A stretch of 60,000 nucleotides of DNA from Antedon mediterranea (Eukaryota > Echinodermata > Crinoidea > Comatulida > Antedonidae), in contig NC_092676.1 in the NCBI RefSeq assembly GCF_964355755.1, positions 17,282,288 to 17,342,287 on the forward strand, read 5' to 3'. Shown here piece by piece: positions 47,462 to 59,427 of the stretch (the stretch's first letter is position 1; every line of letters begins with the position of its first letter). The position numbers and the translations under genes are program-made. The notes under the pieces were generated by a model. That model was not told the DNA's origin and ran no database searches. It saw only the letters and a program-made list of their open reading frames with translations.

Positions 47462-48430
47462 ATTGGTTAAAACGCTTGCGTTGCGTTTACGTCCTTGCGT
47501 TACGTTCTAGTGGGAACCAAGCTTTAGCAATCACAAGCGAATAAGCCATCGCTTGTGATTGGTTAATTCACTTGCGTTGCGTTACGTCCTTGTGTTGCGT
47601 CGCTAGTGGGAACCACGCTTAACTCTCTAAATAATCTCCCCGTGTTCCACAGTAACCCGTGTGGACAAAGTTGCACCGGCAGACACACACTAAGTATAGG
47701 CAGTTTATTGTCGTGATACTGACGTGATTATTTAACCTATTTCTCGTCTCTCTTAACCTGAAAACGTGTCATATTAAGCCACTATAAATGCATTCTTTAT
47801 GGAACCACACAATAAATTAAACATAATTCTATAAACGATACTATACTGAAACAATAACTTTAATGTAATCAAAATATGACATAAGCAGGATAGGGACGTA
47901 ACAGCCACATAGTTAGCAATATGCCGGAACAAACATACCAGAAGTAATATAAAATTCAATTGGAGTATTTAAGCTAGATCTAAACTCAAATCAATATTAA
48001 TCCGATGTTTTTCAATTTAGATTTATGTGACGTGTTTTTTTTTTCGATTAATTTGTTTAATAATAATAATATGTAAACAAAAATCTAGGATAATATAATA
48101 CGCAGTCAGTTGTGAGAAATGTTGTAAATTATTATGAATAATAAGATAATTTATAAATATTGTGATTTATTGTTAGAAATGCTGCATTATCAATCATCCA
48201 TGTCGTTAAAAATTAATCATTACATATTGGTAAAGTAATTGAAAACAATGTTGTTTATTTATAATATTATAAAAGTGAACGATGACGCAGAGAAATGTTA
48301 TTGATAATCGGATTGTGAGATGACGATGTTGGTGCTGATAATGACGTAACTAATACATTATACATTTACCCTATAACATTAGAATGAACTAACTTATTTT
48401 GTTTATAAACATTAATAAAAATTAATTATG

Positions 48431-48815
48431 ACGCATTTATACTAGGGTAGGGTAGGATCGACGATAACTTGATATTATATGCATTTTTCTTAGCATAAAA
48501 GAAAAGTGGGTTTTTTTTTCATCCATAGAATAATCATCTATGCTGCCTGTGATGAAAATAATATGTTCACACGTCCAATCAAATCGTCATGATTAGTAAG
48601 AGCAATAATATCGTGACGATAAAACGATGTTATTGTTCTTATTGATATGGCGTCATTTGATTAGTTTAAAACAAATGTATTATTATCGAAGACAGCTTAA
48701 AAATGGTTATCCTATAATTATTCTAGGATAAAAAGGTTTCTTCTTCTTTCTTTTTTTTTTTGTATTTATGTAAGTAAAGTAATAAAGTTATATCGTCGAT
48801 CGTTAACCTTGTTAA
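48431..48815. mobile_element. ACGATAACGATCGACGATAA-family MITE, copy C
   Basis: Left end CGCATTTATACTAGGG and ATCGACGATAAC, right end TATCGTCGATCGTTAACC. The core CCAATCAAATCGTCATGATT and ATTATATCG-like centre match copies at 19938 and 55135. Both ends are degenerate. Confidence 0.65.
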
Positions 48816-49718
48816 TGTTAATAACAAGTTATACGGTTTACATTACTAATGTAAATTGTGTTGTAATGAATTTTCCTATGTTTAGGCCTACAGTATATCA
48901 CAATCTTCCTTTCTTGTTTTATACCTCATTAATACAACTAATTTTAAGTAGTTCTTTTCTCTATTTTCTTATGTGTTTTTATATTTGATATTTATATTTT
49001 GCTGCTAATATTTTATGTCCAGAAATGCGTGTCATATGCGACATGATAATGTATTCATGATGTACTAATGTTAACGGTCATATTTGTGTGTTTGTCATAT
49101 AAAGATATCAAAGGCAAAAGTGACAGACAATGCAACATTGATTATCTTGAATATGAATTATGTAGGCCTATGTTTTAATATTGTACGGTAGTTGATAATG
49201 ATAATGCCCGCAACACTGACGAGTGTTAACATTGTTGTTGCCATTACTCGTGTACAAATCAATAACAGCATGTCATCATAGATATGATATCAATATCGTG
49301 TTGGCCTGGAATTACTGTTAATGTAGTTTTGACGGCTTTCTTTTTCACTACATGAAATCACTCAATAATCGTCATAAAATTTGAACACGAAGTCGGACAC
49401 GATGGCACATGACGTTCAATTTCGCATTTCTATCTAACGTCATGTTACCATGGATACTATGGTGTCAGAAACTAACCCACTATTTTCACAGGCATCTGCT
49501 TCCATTATATTTTAGTCTTAATTCACTAAATGTTTTGTTAAATTAATAGTGTTTGGAAGCATTTATGTGTGCGGCATTGACGTTCATAAAGCAACAGTTG
49601 TTATTATACATTAGCACATTATAAAGTAGTAAATATAGTACCTATTATTAACGTTCTGTTTTCAAAAATTCATAAATGAATGTTTTAAAGTACATGAATA
49701 GAAATAATTGAAGAATAT

Positions 49719-49790
49719 AGGTCTATATATTCACTAGAATTCAGGTCTATATATTCACTAGAATTCAGGTCTATATATTCACTAGAATTC
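49719..49790. repeat. Three perfect 24-bp tandem units
   Basis: AGGTCTATATATTCACTAGA plus ATTC is repeated three times without a mismatch (starts 49719, 49743, 49767). Perfect identity implies recent expansion. Confidence 0.97.
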
Positions 49791-50267
49791 ATTCTAGCTG
49801 CGTACCGGTACCCGTGTAGTGTTTATTATGCCGTAGAATATATCCATGTTAATTACCTCATTTAAAAAACAATGTAATATGATGATATTATGCAGAACAA
49901 GTAAGTTGATGAATTCAAATCAAATCAGGACGACGTTATGCTGGGGTCATAATGTGTCTTACTTATGTACGTAGAGGAAAAGAAACCAAATGTAATACAA
50001 AAAAATATGTTTGTTAATGGAAAATAAAAAAAGGAATGCAATACTACTAGAATGTATGTAGGTAAAAGATGAAAACAAAAAACAATAGGTAATGTGAAAT
50101 AATGTGAAATATGTAAAGAAATGAATACAACTTTTAAAACAAAATGTATACCGTATGTAAACAGATGATAAAATAAACATTGTTAATACAATTGTATGTA
50201 TATGTGTTTGAGATGAACCTACATAAGATAAATAAAAATGAATTAAAAAAAATAATAGTGTTGTCTA

Positions 50268-50456
50268 AAGGCCAATTCAGACAGCGCCGTAAGACGAGGC
50301 CCGATGAGTCTTCTCGTCGGGAGAAAATTAAACCTATTTAAAGTTCTCCCGACGACCTAAAAACTATCTCAAGACGATTCGTCTCGTCGGGATTGAACTC
50401 AGACAGCACCGACGAGACGAGACGTTTCGCCGTACGATGCTGTCTGAGTTGCTGAT
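50268..50456. mobile_element. Palindromic CAGACAGC repeat (MITE-like)
   Basis: Begins GGCCAATTCAGACAGCGCCG, includes TCTCGTCGGGAG facing CTCCCGACGA, then ACTCAGACAGCACCGACGAG and an inverted GATGCTGTCTGAGTT. Two nested hairpins are visible; the right end is less clear. GC-rich relative to its surroundings. Confidence 0.6.
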
Positions 50457-50949
50457 TGTTATCGACTTGTGCGAACACAATATATCAAGCTAGATACAAT
50501 AATCTAATGAATGTAATTGATTAATAGGTAAAAAATGATACCAAGATATATAACATGCGTTCTGACATTTGCAATTATTTATTTAAAAAAAATTCAATCC
50601 ACACTCTCGAGAGCGGGGAGCCCATCACTTAGAATGGAATACATTAGCAACACGAGAACAAAAACATCAACAACATCAACAGAACAATTCAAAGCACTTC
50701 AACCTACTTAAGACATTTAATTTTAGATGTATATAAATGTAGTCTACTGTATGTATGAAGGACACAAGTAACCACCTGTTTACATAAAGATAAACTATTA
50801 AAAAAATATCAGTAGAAGTTTCTAAGGCAAAAGATTAGTTAAGGTGTATGTTTCTTCTGTAGAAAAACACTTACAAAAATATTTCATTGGTTAACAGATA
50901 AATAAACGGTTAATTGTAACCAAAAACTCATTGTCTGACAGACAACTAT

Positions 50950-51041
50950 TTGTACACGACTCTACACCTCACCATGTCGGTCGGTTGGTCGGTAAACACT
51001 AACTTGAGCACGCGACTGCAGCCATATATATGGCCTTGTTT
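50950..51041 (+). repeat. GTCGCGTGC / GCACGCGAC interspersed repeat, shorter copy
   Basis: Shares CGACTCTACACCTCACCATG, GTCGGTTGGTCGGTAAACAC and GAGCACGCGACTGCAGCC with the copy at 44521; lacks the first few bases and has fewer GTCGG units. Confidence 0.8.
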
Positions 51042-51624
51042 GCTTTAGATTACATTTTTTCTGTGAAATTATACGTAAAATAATGATACTCGGATACTAA
51101 TCGTGAATTTCTATATTTGTAAATTAAATTATTTTCTTTTATACATTTATAGCCATATTTTTTAAACATAGTTTAGCTTTCTGACTGCTGCTATGTTTTC
51201 TTGTTTGTATTGCCATTGAAGAGTCTTCCCTGGTATACTGAAATAAAAAAATAGATACAATATGCCTGATTTTGTTAAATATATTTTAAAGGATAACAGA
51301 ATAGAAAGTTCTGGTTTACTGTGTTTGTCATGGCAATAATATTACTATATAGTGTACAAAATATCTATGTCTCTTTAATGAGTATTTGTACATCATTATA
51401 CTGTACTCCTTTTTCTTTCGTTTCCAAGATTTCCAAATCCATAAATCGTTCTGTGTCTTCTTATATTTTCAATCATGTTTCCGCATCCGTTTATTTGTCT
51501 GCAGTTTTCTCGGTGTCTATTTTGGTTGAACTCGTATCCTCATCCTAGTTTCACTTGCGTATGACAATTTTAGGCTTATCATTTTCTCACCTTATCTTAC
51601 ATTTCGCCTTTTGGTCGGAGAGCG

Positions 51625-51675
<51 letters not shown>

Positions 51676-51676
51676 C
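51625..51676. repeat. (GTT)n microsatellite
   Basis: About 17 GTT units with one GTC interruption. An open frame across it reads poly-Val, an artefact. Confidence 0.97.
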
Positions 51677-51996
51677 AGCTGTATGTCTCAACGTTGTGGT
51701 ATTTGATGCTTACCAATTTCAACCAGACCACGTGCTAATTTGAACTCTTTAAAGATTCGACTGAACACCTTTTTTCAACAAGCTTTTTCATTTACAACTT
51801 TGTATATCCAGTTTCAATTTATTTACAGTGCATTTTGCTATATGATAATGAAATATTATTACCTATTACCTTTTCAATTCAATGATTCTTTGCTTTTGCT
51901 ATTGCTGAATAATAATCTAAAAATATAGGATAACAATTAAAAAGTACGAAACATCGCCTAAATATCGCTTATTCGGACCGAGATACCTTTGTAATT

Positions 51997-52103
51997 GCAT
52001 AATATTCGTATGACACGTGTATGCTTTTCGTGTGACACGTGTATGATATCCGTATGACACGTGCATAATATTCGTGTGAATGTGTGTAATATTCGTGTGA
52101 CAC
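51997..52103. repeat. 22-bp E-box minisatellite, part 1
   Basis: Units of about 22 bp built on GACACGTGTATAATATTCGT. Most units contain CACGTG. The array stops abruptly at 52103 and resumes at 52785. Confidence 0.9.
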
Positions 52104-52784
52104 TTTTCTTTAAACTTTATTTATAGAGGGTAACCCTTTCAGCTGAACCCGCAGGTCAGCTGATATCCAGGGGCCCTCTTAAAAATGACAAAATATATAA
52201 AACTATACTTAAATAATACGAATCTACTATATACATTTATATTTAAAGATGTATTGTCCCTTTGACTAATCAAAAAAAAAATTATTTTCTAAAAAAAGTG
52301 GGTCATTTTAAAGTATCATAATAGTTATTTTAGTCGAAAAAAAAATAATTTAACCGAAATGCAGATGTTTTTTTGTTCAAAATATAACTTTGACTTCCAG
52401 TCAAAGTTTTCAATCAAAACATATCTCATAATGCAACGCGCTTGTTTGGCTACTCTGTATGCATAATCATAAAACATCCTCACGATCTGTGTGAAAACAC
52501 CTTCTCAACCGTGACGAGTTGTAAACAATCCTAATTAGCATCATGCATAATGCATACTCATAGTTTGAAATCTTTGTTTACTTTTGCTTGCGACGATTTC
52601 CCAGACGAAATGTAAGCTAATTAATTTACCTGTTAATTACGTAACTTGTTGTTTTTGGCTCGAATTTTCGACTTAAAGTGAATAACTTTAATATTACTTT
52701 GATATGGCCAATTTAAATTTAGAATATTTTTTTTTTTCATTTTTTGTGTTTCAAGGGACAATACAATCTAAAACAATTCAATTA
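52104..52784. mobile_element. Insert splitting the minisatellite, with TTAAAGATG MITE copy 3
   Basis: 681 bp of unrelated sequence. First a repeat-like piece (GGGTAACCCTTTCAGCTGAA ... ATCCAGGGGCCCTC, 52128-52177), then a MITE from TTTAAAGATGTATTGTCCC (about 52246) to GGGACAATACAATCTAAAA (about 52772), whose ends are inverted copies. GACAC occurs at both array edges, but tandem context hides any duplication. Confidence 0.65.
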
Positions 52785-53026
52785 GACACGTGGATAATAT
52801 TTGTGTGGGCACGTGTATAATGTTCGTGTGACTCGTATATAATATTCGTGTCACTCTTGTATAATATTGGTGACAGTGTATGATATCCGTATGACACGTG
52901 CATAATATTCGTGTGACACGTGTGTAATATTCGTGTGACACGTGTGTAATGTTTGTGTAACTCGTGTATAATATTTGTGTGAAACTCGTATATAATATGT
53001 TTGTGGCTCGTGTATAATGCGTGTTG
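52785..53026. repeat. 22-bp E-box minisatellite, part 2
   Basis: Continuation of the 51997 array: about eleven units with variants (CACGTGTATAATGTTCGT, ACTCGTATATAATATTCGT, GACACGTGTGTAATATTCGT). TATAATAT and CACGTG alternate. Confidence 0.9.
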
Positions 53027-55134
53027 CCAATGAATATCCTATTATTCGTTCTATTTATTCATTCTTTATGAAACTAAGTCATGATCATACAAAATGTAAA
53101 TTTAAAATAGGTCAAAAGTGTATACGAGTATTTTCTATCTGTCGAATTCCTTTCACAGAGAAACTATTAAAGGATTTTGGAAAAGTACCGCATGAGTTAA
53201 GTTCAATCCAATGCTCAGTATAATTAGATAATCAATTACTTGGTTAAATAGCTACTTAGATTCGGAGTAACACTCAGGTAATTGGCTGTTATTAATGTTG
53301 CTTTCTCTGTACATTCTAGGATTGTACAATAATATAATTATAATTTAATTGATTTAGGGGCGGTTGGTTGTACGTAAAATATACTCTTAATATAATTAAG
53401 CAATCTGTATGGTTCTATAATTCATTTTTGATTTAATAATAAAACACGTTGTGTGTGATATTCTACTTAATTAACGTGTTTACTAGCACATCGTGACAGC
53501 TGATGGCGCATATAGACTTTATTGATTATTATATATGCTTTAGAAAAGGTATATTATATTTTGGTGCAAATGTTCGCGTTAAGGATGGTTATGTGTGGTA
53601 GATTCTTTTTATAGCACAATATAGGAGGTGTTCCACACTATTTTTACCATATTCCATTAAAATAGCAGCAGCTTTGTTAATCCGTTATTAAATATGGCTA
53701 ACACTTTCCTCTTTAGGTTCAACATTCTCCTTTTGATGTACATTATTTTATTTAGTATTGAACCATGTTTCATGAAGGTGGCCCTTCCAGCAAAACTGAT
53801 CATTTGGGCTCTCCACAATACAATCCATACAGCACTTAAATACATTAATTGCTAAAAATGTTTTTCTAAAATTTACCACAACATTTTAAGTATTGCCATT
53901 AAATATAAATTAAACCCTAATTACTTTCAAAGTTTTAGTGAGTATTTATCAACACGTGATAGTATCAGAAATTATCTATAGACATTAACAAAATTGCTCC
54001 CACAGAGAAGCCGCTCTTCACAAAAATTATCTTCAATTAAACCCTGCAGCAAAATTACACTTAATTCTTTAATAATGGATGTTTTCATAAAAAAATGAGA
54101 ATATACTGTATATTAATCTATAAATGATATAGTATGCCATTTGGGAAATATTAAAGAGAATAAGAGTGTCGTATACTTGGAAGTCTGCTTCGTTTGATAA
54201 TCCTAACAGTTTGTTTCCCAAACTGAGATTCCTCCTTCAAACAATATTTGTAATACCACTTCTCCTGGCTTATTTTCACCACTGAACATATTCGGGATTA
54301 CCTGGGTTCTGTGGTCGTATTCAACAATTGTACTAAATTGAATATTTCCCTTAAATACTAAGTATTTCACGGAGGTTTATCCTTGTTAAAACAAGAAATT
54401 ATAATGGTATTTCCTGTACAGTAGCCAAAGTTTGGTTAGATTTGCGTTGTCTTTCATGGTTTTACCTGTAGTACGTACTTTAACCAAACCTTACCAGTAA
54501 TATAAAATTCTTTTTTTGTCTTAAAGATGTGTCCCCCAAAAACATGAAAAAGTCAGACTTAGGACATTTTACAATTTTAATACAGTTATTTACTTCCGTA
54601 GAAAAAAATTGATTTTACCTTCTTTGCTTTAAATTACAGTTTTAAGGTCAATTATTACTATTTTGTGACATTAAAATGACATATTTTACAATAACAAAAA
54701 TGTTCCGGAGGACACTTATTAATAATAAATAACACACATTCAATTACAAAGATTCGTTTTTTATATCAGACCATATTTAGTCTATTTAATTCCTTAAAAT
54801 CTAGAACTGTCAGTGTCGGCCTTTCAAGAGTCAAATATTATAGTCAGATGACAACGTCGTGATACATTAACAATTGATATCTTTTCGCAATTTCTTTCAT
54901 TCTTTATCAATCATTGAGATTCAAAAGCTGTCGCCTACGTATAGATGTTATATAGAATATTGAAAATGAATGATATAGTTCAGACAGGTCTTACTTGGTT
55001 GTTGACATTGTCTGGTTCCTTGTAGTCATAGCTTGTGATTATCTGATTCGGTGTTCTGTTTTAAGTAATTTTTCTGTCTTTTAAATCAGGCTCGTGAGGA
55101 ATTATTTGTTTTGGTTTTTCGGGGGTTCGGATAA
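53027..55134. other. No gene; one MITE copy
   Basis: AT-rich, with TTAAAGATG-family copy 4 at 54524-54718. No exon or RNA recognised. Confidence 0.5.
54524..54718 (-). mobile_element. TTAAAGATG-family MITE, copy 4 (short)
   Basis: Starts TTAAAGATGTGTCCCC and ends GGAGGACACTTATTAATAAT. Its complement contains ATATGTCATTTTAATGTCAC and AAAACTGTAATTTAAAGCAA as in copies 1 and 2. Shorter than other copies, so internally deleted. Confidence 0.65.
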
Positions 55135-55539
55135 AGGCCCATTTACACTAGGACGATAACGATCGACGATAAATAGACAAATGTGCATTTTCCATACATA
55201 AAACAAAGGAAATCTAAACAAGTTTCATCCTATTAGGAGAACCATAAGTGCTGCGTTTGATGAAAATTACGTGAAAATGTAATTTTTACGTGTCCAATCA
55301 AATGACGTCATGATCAGTAAGAGCAATAATATCGTGGCAATACAATAATGTTATTGTTTTTATTGATCATGACGTCATTTGATCGGATTTTGACAAATAT
55401 TATTTTGATCAATGACGGCATAAACGATTTTCCTATAGGCCTAGTTCAAAAACAGACTTTTCGAATTTATTTTGTTTTAGGTAAGAAAAATGTTTATCTA
55501 TTTATCGTCGATCGTTATCGTCCTAGTGTAAATAGGCCT
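55135..55539. mobile_element. ACGATAACGATCGACGATAA-family MITE, copy B (best preserved), TAA duplication
   Basis: Left AGGCCCATTTACACTAGGAC and right GTCCTAGTGTAAATAGGCCT are near-perfect inverted termini of about 45 bp. TAA lies just outside both ends (55132-55134, 55540-55542), matching the 3-bp duplication of PIF/Harbinger elements. The centre holds TGACGTCATGATCA facing TGATCATGACGTCA. No coding. Confidence 0.88.
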
Positions 55540-55562
55540 TAAGAGGTGACTAAGTGACATTT

Positions 55563-55630
55563 CAAGCCCGTAGCCAGGATATTTACACGAGGTTATTTAT
55601 CCCTCAAAAGGGAGCAAGGAGGCGTTAGAA
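55563..55630 (+). mobile_element. Decayed hAT-like left terminus
   Basis: CAAGCCCGTAGCCAGGATAT resembles a hAT end (CAGGGGCGTAGCCAGGA) at most positions. No partner end was seen. Confidence 0.35.
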
Positions 55631-56070
55631 ACTGTAAAACTAATTTAGGCCTTGTCTAGAAGAAATTTGTCTGCTGGCTAGATGCAGATTTAGGAATTTA
55701 ATTGTTGTGAGTTTGGCCTATTTACTAGCATTCTCGCTGAAGACCTCTGTTTGAAAAGGAAAGTTCGTTCGAACCCAATGTAACGGGCTTTCATTTATAT
55801 GATGAGGTGTAACAGCAGCGGAGTGCCTAACAACTGAGTTATATTAGGATATTGTTAAGTAAAGTTTTAAGTGTTAAGGTTTGTTAAGTAATGCAAAATG
55901 AAATAAAATAAGGTTAAAATAATCGTGAATTGCCATTTTGAAGGGATAGGGGGTGAGGGCGATACCTGGAAGTTCAGTACTAACGCTCTTTCTAAATAGG
56001 AAGCGTCTATAGCATAACTACCACATTACGGTCTTATTATTTCTTTAGAAATTACCTTCATCCCTCTACA

Positions 56071-56172
56071 CGTTTTTAGTCTACAGATCACTATGTCAGT
56101 CGGTCGGTTGGTCGGTCGGTAAACACTAACTCAAATTTGAGCACGCGACTGCAGCCATGTATGGCCTTGTTA
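56071..56172 (+). repeat. GTCGCGTGC / GCACGCGAC interspersed repeat, third long copy
   Basis: GTTTTTAGTCTACAGATCAC, GTCGGTTGGTCGGTCGGTAA and GAGCACGCGACTGCAGCC match 44521-44648. The left GTCGCGTGC block is deleted. Confidence 0.8.
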
Positions 56173-58670
56173 ATGTTAACTACAAGCTTAGTTTTTAATT
56201 TAGTTTTATCCAATTGCAACATTACGGTATTAATAATTACTTTTATGCTAAGGTAGTGAGTTGTGAATAATTTATGAATTACATATCTTTGCAAAATGTT
56301 CTCAGGTGAATAATTCATGAGTGTAGCAATATCAATTTGTTGATTTTTCATTTAAAACTTCAACAAAACACATTAAACCAAAATATTATCTATCATTTTA
56401 TATGGATGTAATGGTTTTAAAGTGAACTAAAGTCTCGAAGCTCTGTGAAAACAATTGAAAAGTGGAAAGACAAAAATGCCAGAACTCAACATGAAGTATG
56501 GGGATACGCCTTTCATATTATAATAAAAGAAATAACTAAATAAAACTATTAAATCTAAATCTCTAGAAGAGATTCGTTGAGAATGTTGCTAAGCTTACTG
56601 TACCTATGCACCAGTGCTAGTAACATGTTTGGCACGAGAAAACTACCCTCTTTTTACGAGCATCAGCAAGTGCGTCTATGCTTTTAGAAGAAGAGTTTTG
56701 AATAAGGTGTACAACGATCTGTTAGGATTTTCAAATCTTCTTAATGGAAGAAATTCCTATTTTAGTGTGATTCTCCATTTTGTATTGTTTGTTGTAGGCC
56801 ATATATATGGGATTTTTATTCTGGAAAAAGAGTGACCAATCAATCAGTCAAAACAAATTGTACAAAGAATACCACCAGATCATGTTCAGCTTACACTGGA
56901 AATTGCAGGCAACATAAAAACATGACGATTAACAGACAAAAACATTAGAAAAAGCATTGGTTACAAAGACGAATTAATAAAAAATCCGAACATGAACATG
57001 AACAAGATTTTGTAAGAACGATTTCAATGATAGTTCACAGAATTTTATTACCATGTTTTATCTTTATAGTTGAATTAACATCTTCTTTAAAATTGTAAAT
57101 GAAAGCATATGGTTTTATATTGAAATCAATCATATTTTTTATGTAAATATGCCTGCATTTTAACTACTTTTAACACTGTAAAAATCGTAGTAATATACAA
57201 TAGAAAGAGAAATATTCATGCAAATAATTAATTGTTACAAACGTACCTTTATTTTTATATATAATAATAAATATACATATAAAACAGAGAATTATAATAA
57301 AAGTGGGACGACCCCACATAAGACAAAAAAAAAATAAATTAAAAATGTCTAAAATTGCAATGGAATCAAATTTAGCCTATTAATTACAATATCCAATACG
57401 TCATTATAATATTCCATAGTACTATTTGTACGTTTTTTCTTAATTAGGTTCACTGTTTTATAGTCTTTATCATTATAAAGTGCCTAATCTAACCTAAGGT
57501 GTTTTTTTTATTGTATTCCGTAGTGCTATACATGTTTAGTGTGATTATAAAAAGAAAACAACCAACCGGTTCGGAAACAGAACAACAACATACAGCCATG
57601 CTTTATTAACTATAAATAATATACACGACGTTATCGATATATTAATATTCGGTATTATTATAAGCACATCCTTTTCTGTAATATACAAATGCATATTAAT
57701 TTTTGCAAAAATGTAAAAGTCATAAGTTCTATAATCATTATTTTTTAGTTATTAGAGCTTGAAATAGCTGATTCAGTGTTTAGCTAATAATGTTAATTGC
57801 CATTGAATTGGCACCGACTTTTAGCGAACTTGACCTTGAGGTATTATTGTATGAAGATTATTTGCAAAATGATTCGTTTTTTTATTTCGTTTTTACAATT
57901 TAAACGCAATTATTGCAAAGTAGAAAATTACCTGTTAACTAAATGAACGAGTTATTGCAAAATAAACAATTGGTAAGATCAAACCAAACTGACACAAAAT
58001 AAGGTTCTTCCGCCAGAGTCGAGATGTCAAGGATGTCAAACGTTATAATTCACCTCTATTCTCGGCTGCCAATCTAAATTATTCACATAAAAAAGATATA
58101 TTACTAAATAATACTATAATTGCAGAATGACATTGAGATCTGAAAGAACCTTACGATTAGAAATGTAATTAACTAACATGCTTAATGAGGTTAATTAGTA
58201 CAGTACGGCTAAAGCATTTAATACATAGATTTACAATAATAGAGAGTCCTTGACGATAATTCAGGAAACATCAGTACAATATTCTATTTCAACGTTTTTA
58301 CCAATATTAGTATTTTTTCTTCTGATATCTTGTCTGTTTACAGACGTTGATGACCGTTGTTTTCCAGTTATATGAAGTTTTAAGAAGAGTTTAATTAATT
58401 TCAGAGAGATATGTCAGTCAAACGTTGATGACCACAACCTCTTATTCCTTCTACCTTTACTCATAGTGTCTGTCATCAGATGTATTTCTCCCTTCCTATT
58501 GTGTGTCCGAGATATTTAATTTGTCGTCACCTAATATGCATCTATATATAAATTTACGTAAGGGCAAAATTCGGTAAATCGCGCGTTATTTCTAGAATGT
58601 TTACTCCATGGTATATAAAGTTGGTTCGTACTTTCGGTACTGATTTTAACCACCTGATATAACCCTGTTT

Positions 58671-58760
58671 ACTAATTAAATTGAGTTCGATAATTAGTTA
58701 TTGACGATTAAAACGAATTTAGGTTCAACGATTTGCCCCAAATAGGGGTGTTTTTCGATG
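58671..58760 (+). repeat. Diverged direct repeat, copy 1
   Basis: ACTAATTAAATTGAGTTCGA ... TTATTGACGATTAAAACGAA ... AATAGGGGTGTTTTTC matches 59344-59427 in the same orientation. Confidence 0.75.
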
Positions 58761-59343
58761 GTGGTATACACTGTCTAATGGATGTCCGTCTTGAAAAATA
58801 CCCGCAGACAATAATACGAGGATGCTTCGCATTTTCCTATCTCCTCCTACGATAATTGTTTTTAATGGCTGAAAACCGGTTGAACAGCTCGAGTATAGCA
58901 TCATAATGTTGAAGACAGGCCGATTTTCTTTAAAAAATACTATTTTGATAGATTTAATATACGTTTATACAAATGTATTGATTTGCGATGAATGGAACAT
59001 TCCAATCTCTGTTCCACAAGTGTCTATTCCCTCAGGCGTCGTAAAGGCAAGTACAGGTACTGTATACTCATAACAGAAATTCGATCCATTTTTTTTCAAT
59101 CTGTGCTGCAGAGGTTGGATATAAATTTTTTTTAAACGGATAATGAGCTAGCGTTTTCAAACCACCCATATCATCACCCTTCCCTCACTGGCATGAGTAG
59201 CGTTGTAAAACCAGTAGAGGATAGGCCTACGGTACATCACATGCCCTAAACGCAGAACAACTTTGGTGGGTAGGGGGTGGGTAGGGTAGGAACCAACTTA
59301 AGTATGAATTTGCTCTAAGAAACAATTGAAAACCATTAGGCCT

Positions 59344-59427
59344 ACTAATTAAGTTGAGTTAGATAATTTAATATTTATTGACGATTAAATCGAATTTATG
59401 ATTTTCGCCGAATAGAGGTGGTTTTCA
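59344..59427 (+). repeat. Diverged direct repeat, copy 2
   Basis: ACTAATTAAGTTGAGTTAGA ... TTATTGACGATTAAATCGAA ... AATAGAGGTGGTTTTC; partner of 58671-58760. Confidence 0.75.

Larger units (their letters stand above)
45810..47618. mobile_element. Palindromic MITE cluster split by a LINE insertion
   Basis: Left side: two 86-bp direct units starting at 45811 and 45897 (GCTTGGTTCCCACTAG), differing at only two bases, then a diverged unit at 45983. Right side (47462-47618): the reverse complement of the common unit, then the reverse complement of the diverged unit, ending GTGGGAACCACGC. TTAA stands at both outer borders (45806-45809, 47619-47622). The LINE at 46101-47461 breaks one unit. Confidence 0.85.
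47623..51996. other. No gene; several small repeats
   Basis: AT-rich. Contains MITE copy C (about 48431-48815), a 3x24-bp tandem (49719-49790), a palindromic repeat (50268-50456), an interspersed repeat copy (50950-51041) and a GTT microsatellite (51625-51676). No coding exon recognised. Confidence 0.5.

Noticed and set aside
51555-51743. Open frame with a long poly-Val run
   Set aside because: Produced by the GTT microsatellite.
55768-55790. GTTCGAACCC word as a tRNA T-arm
   Set aside because: No acceptor stem or anticodon arm can be placed around it; no convincing tRNA gene was seen anywhere in the window.
56091-56351. 86-codon minus-strand frame
   Set aside because: Its protein-like start is an artefact of the GTCGG-bearing interspersed repeat.
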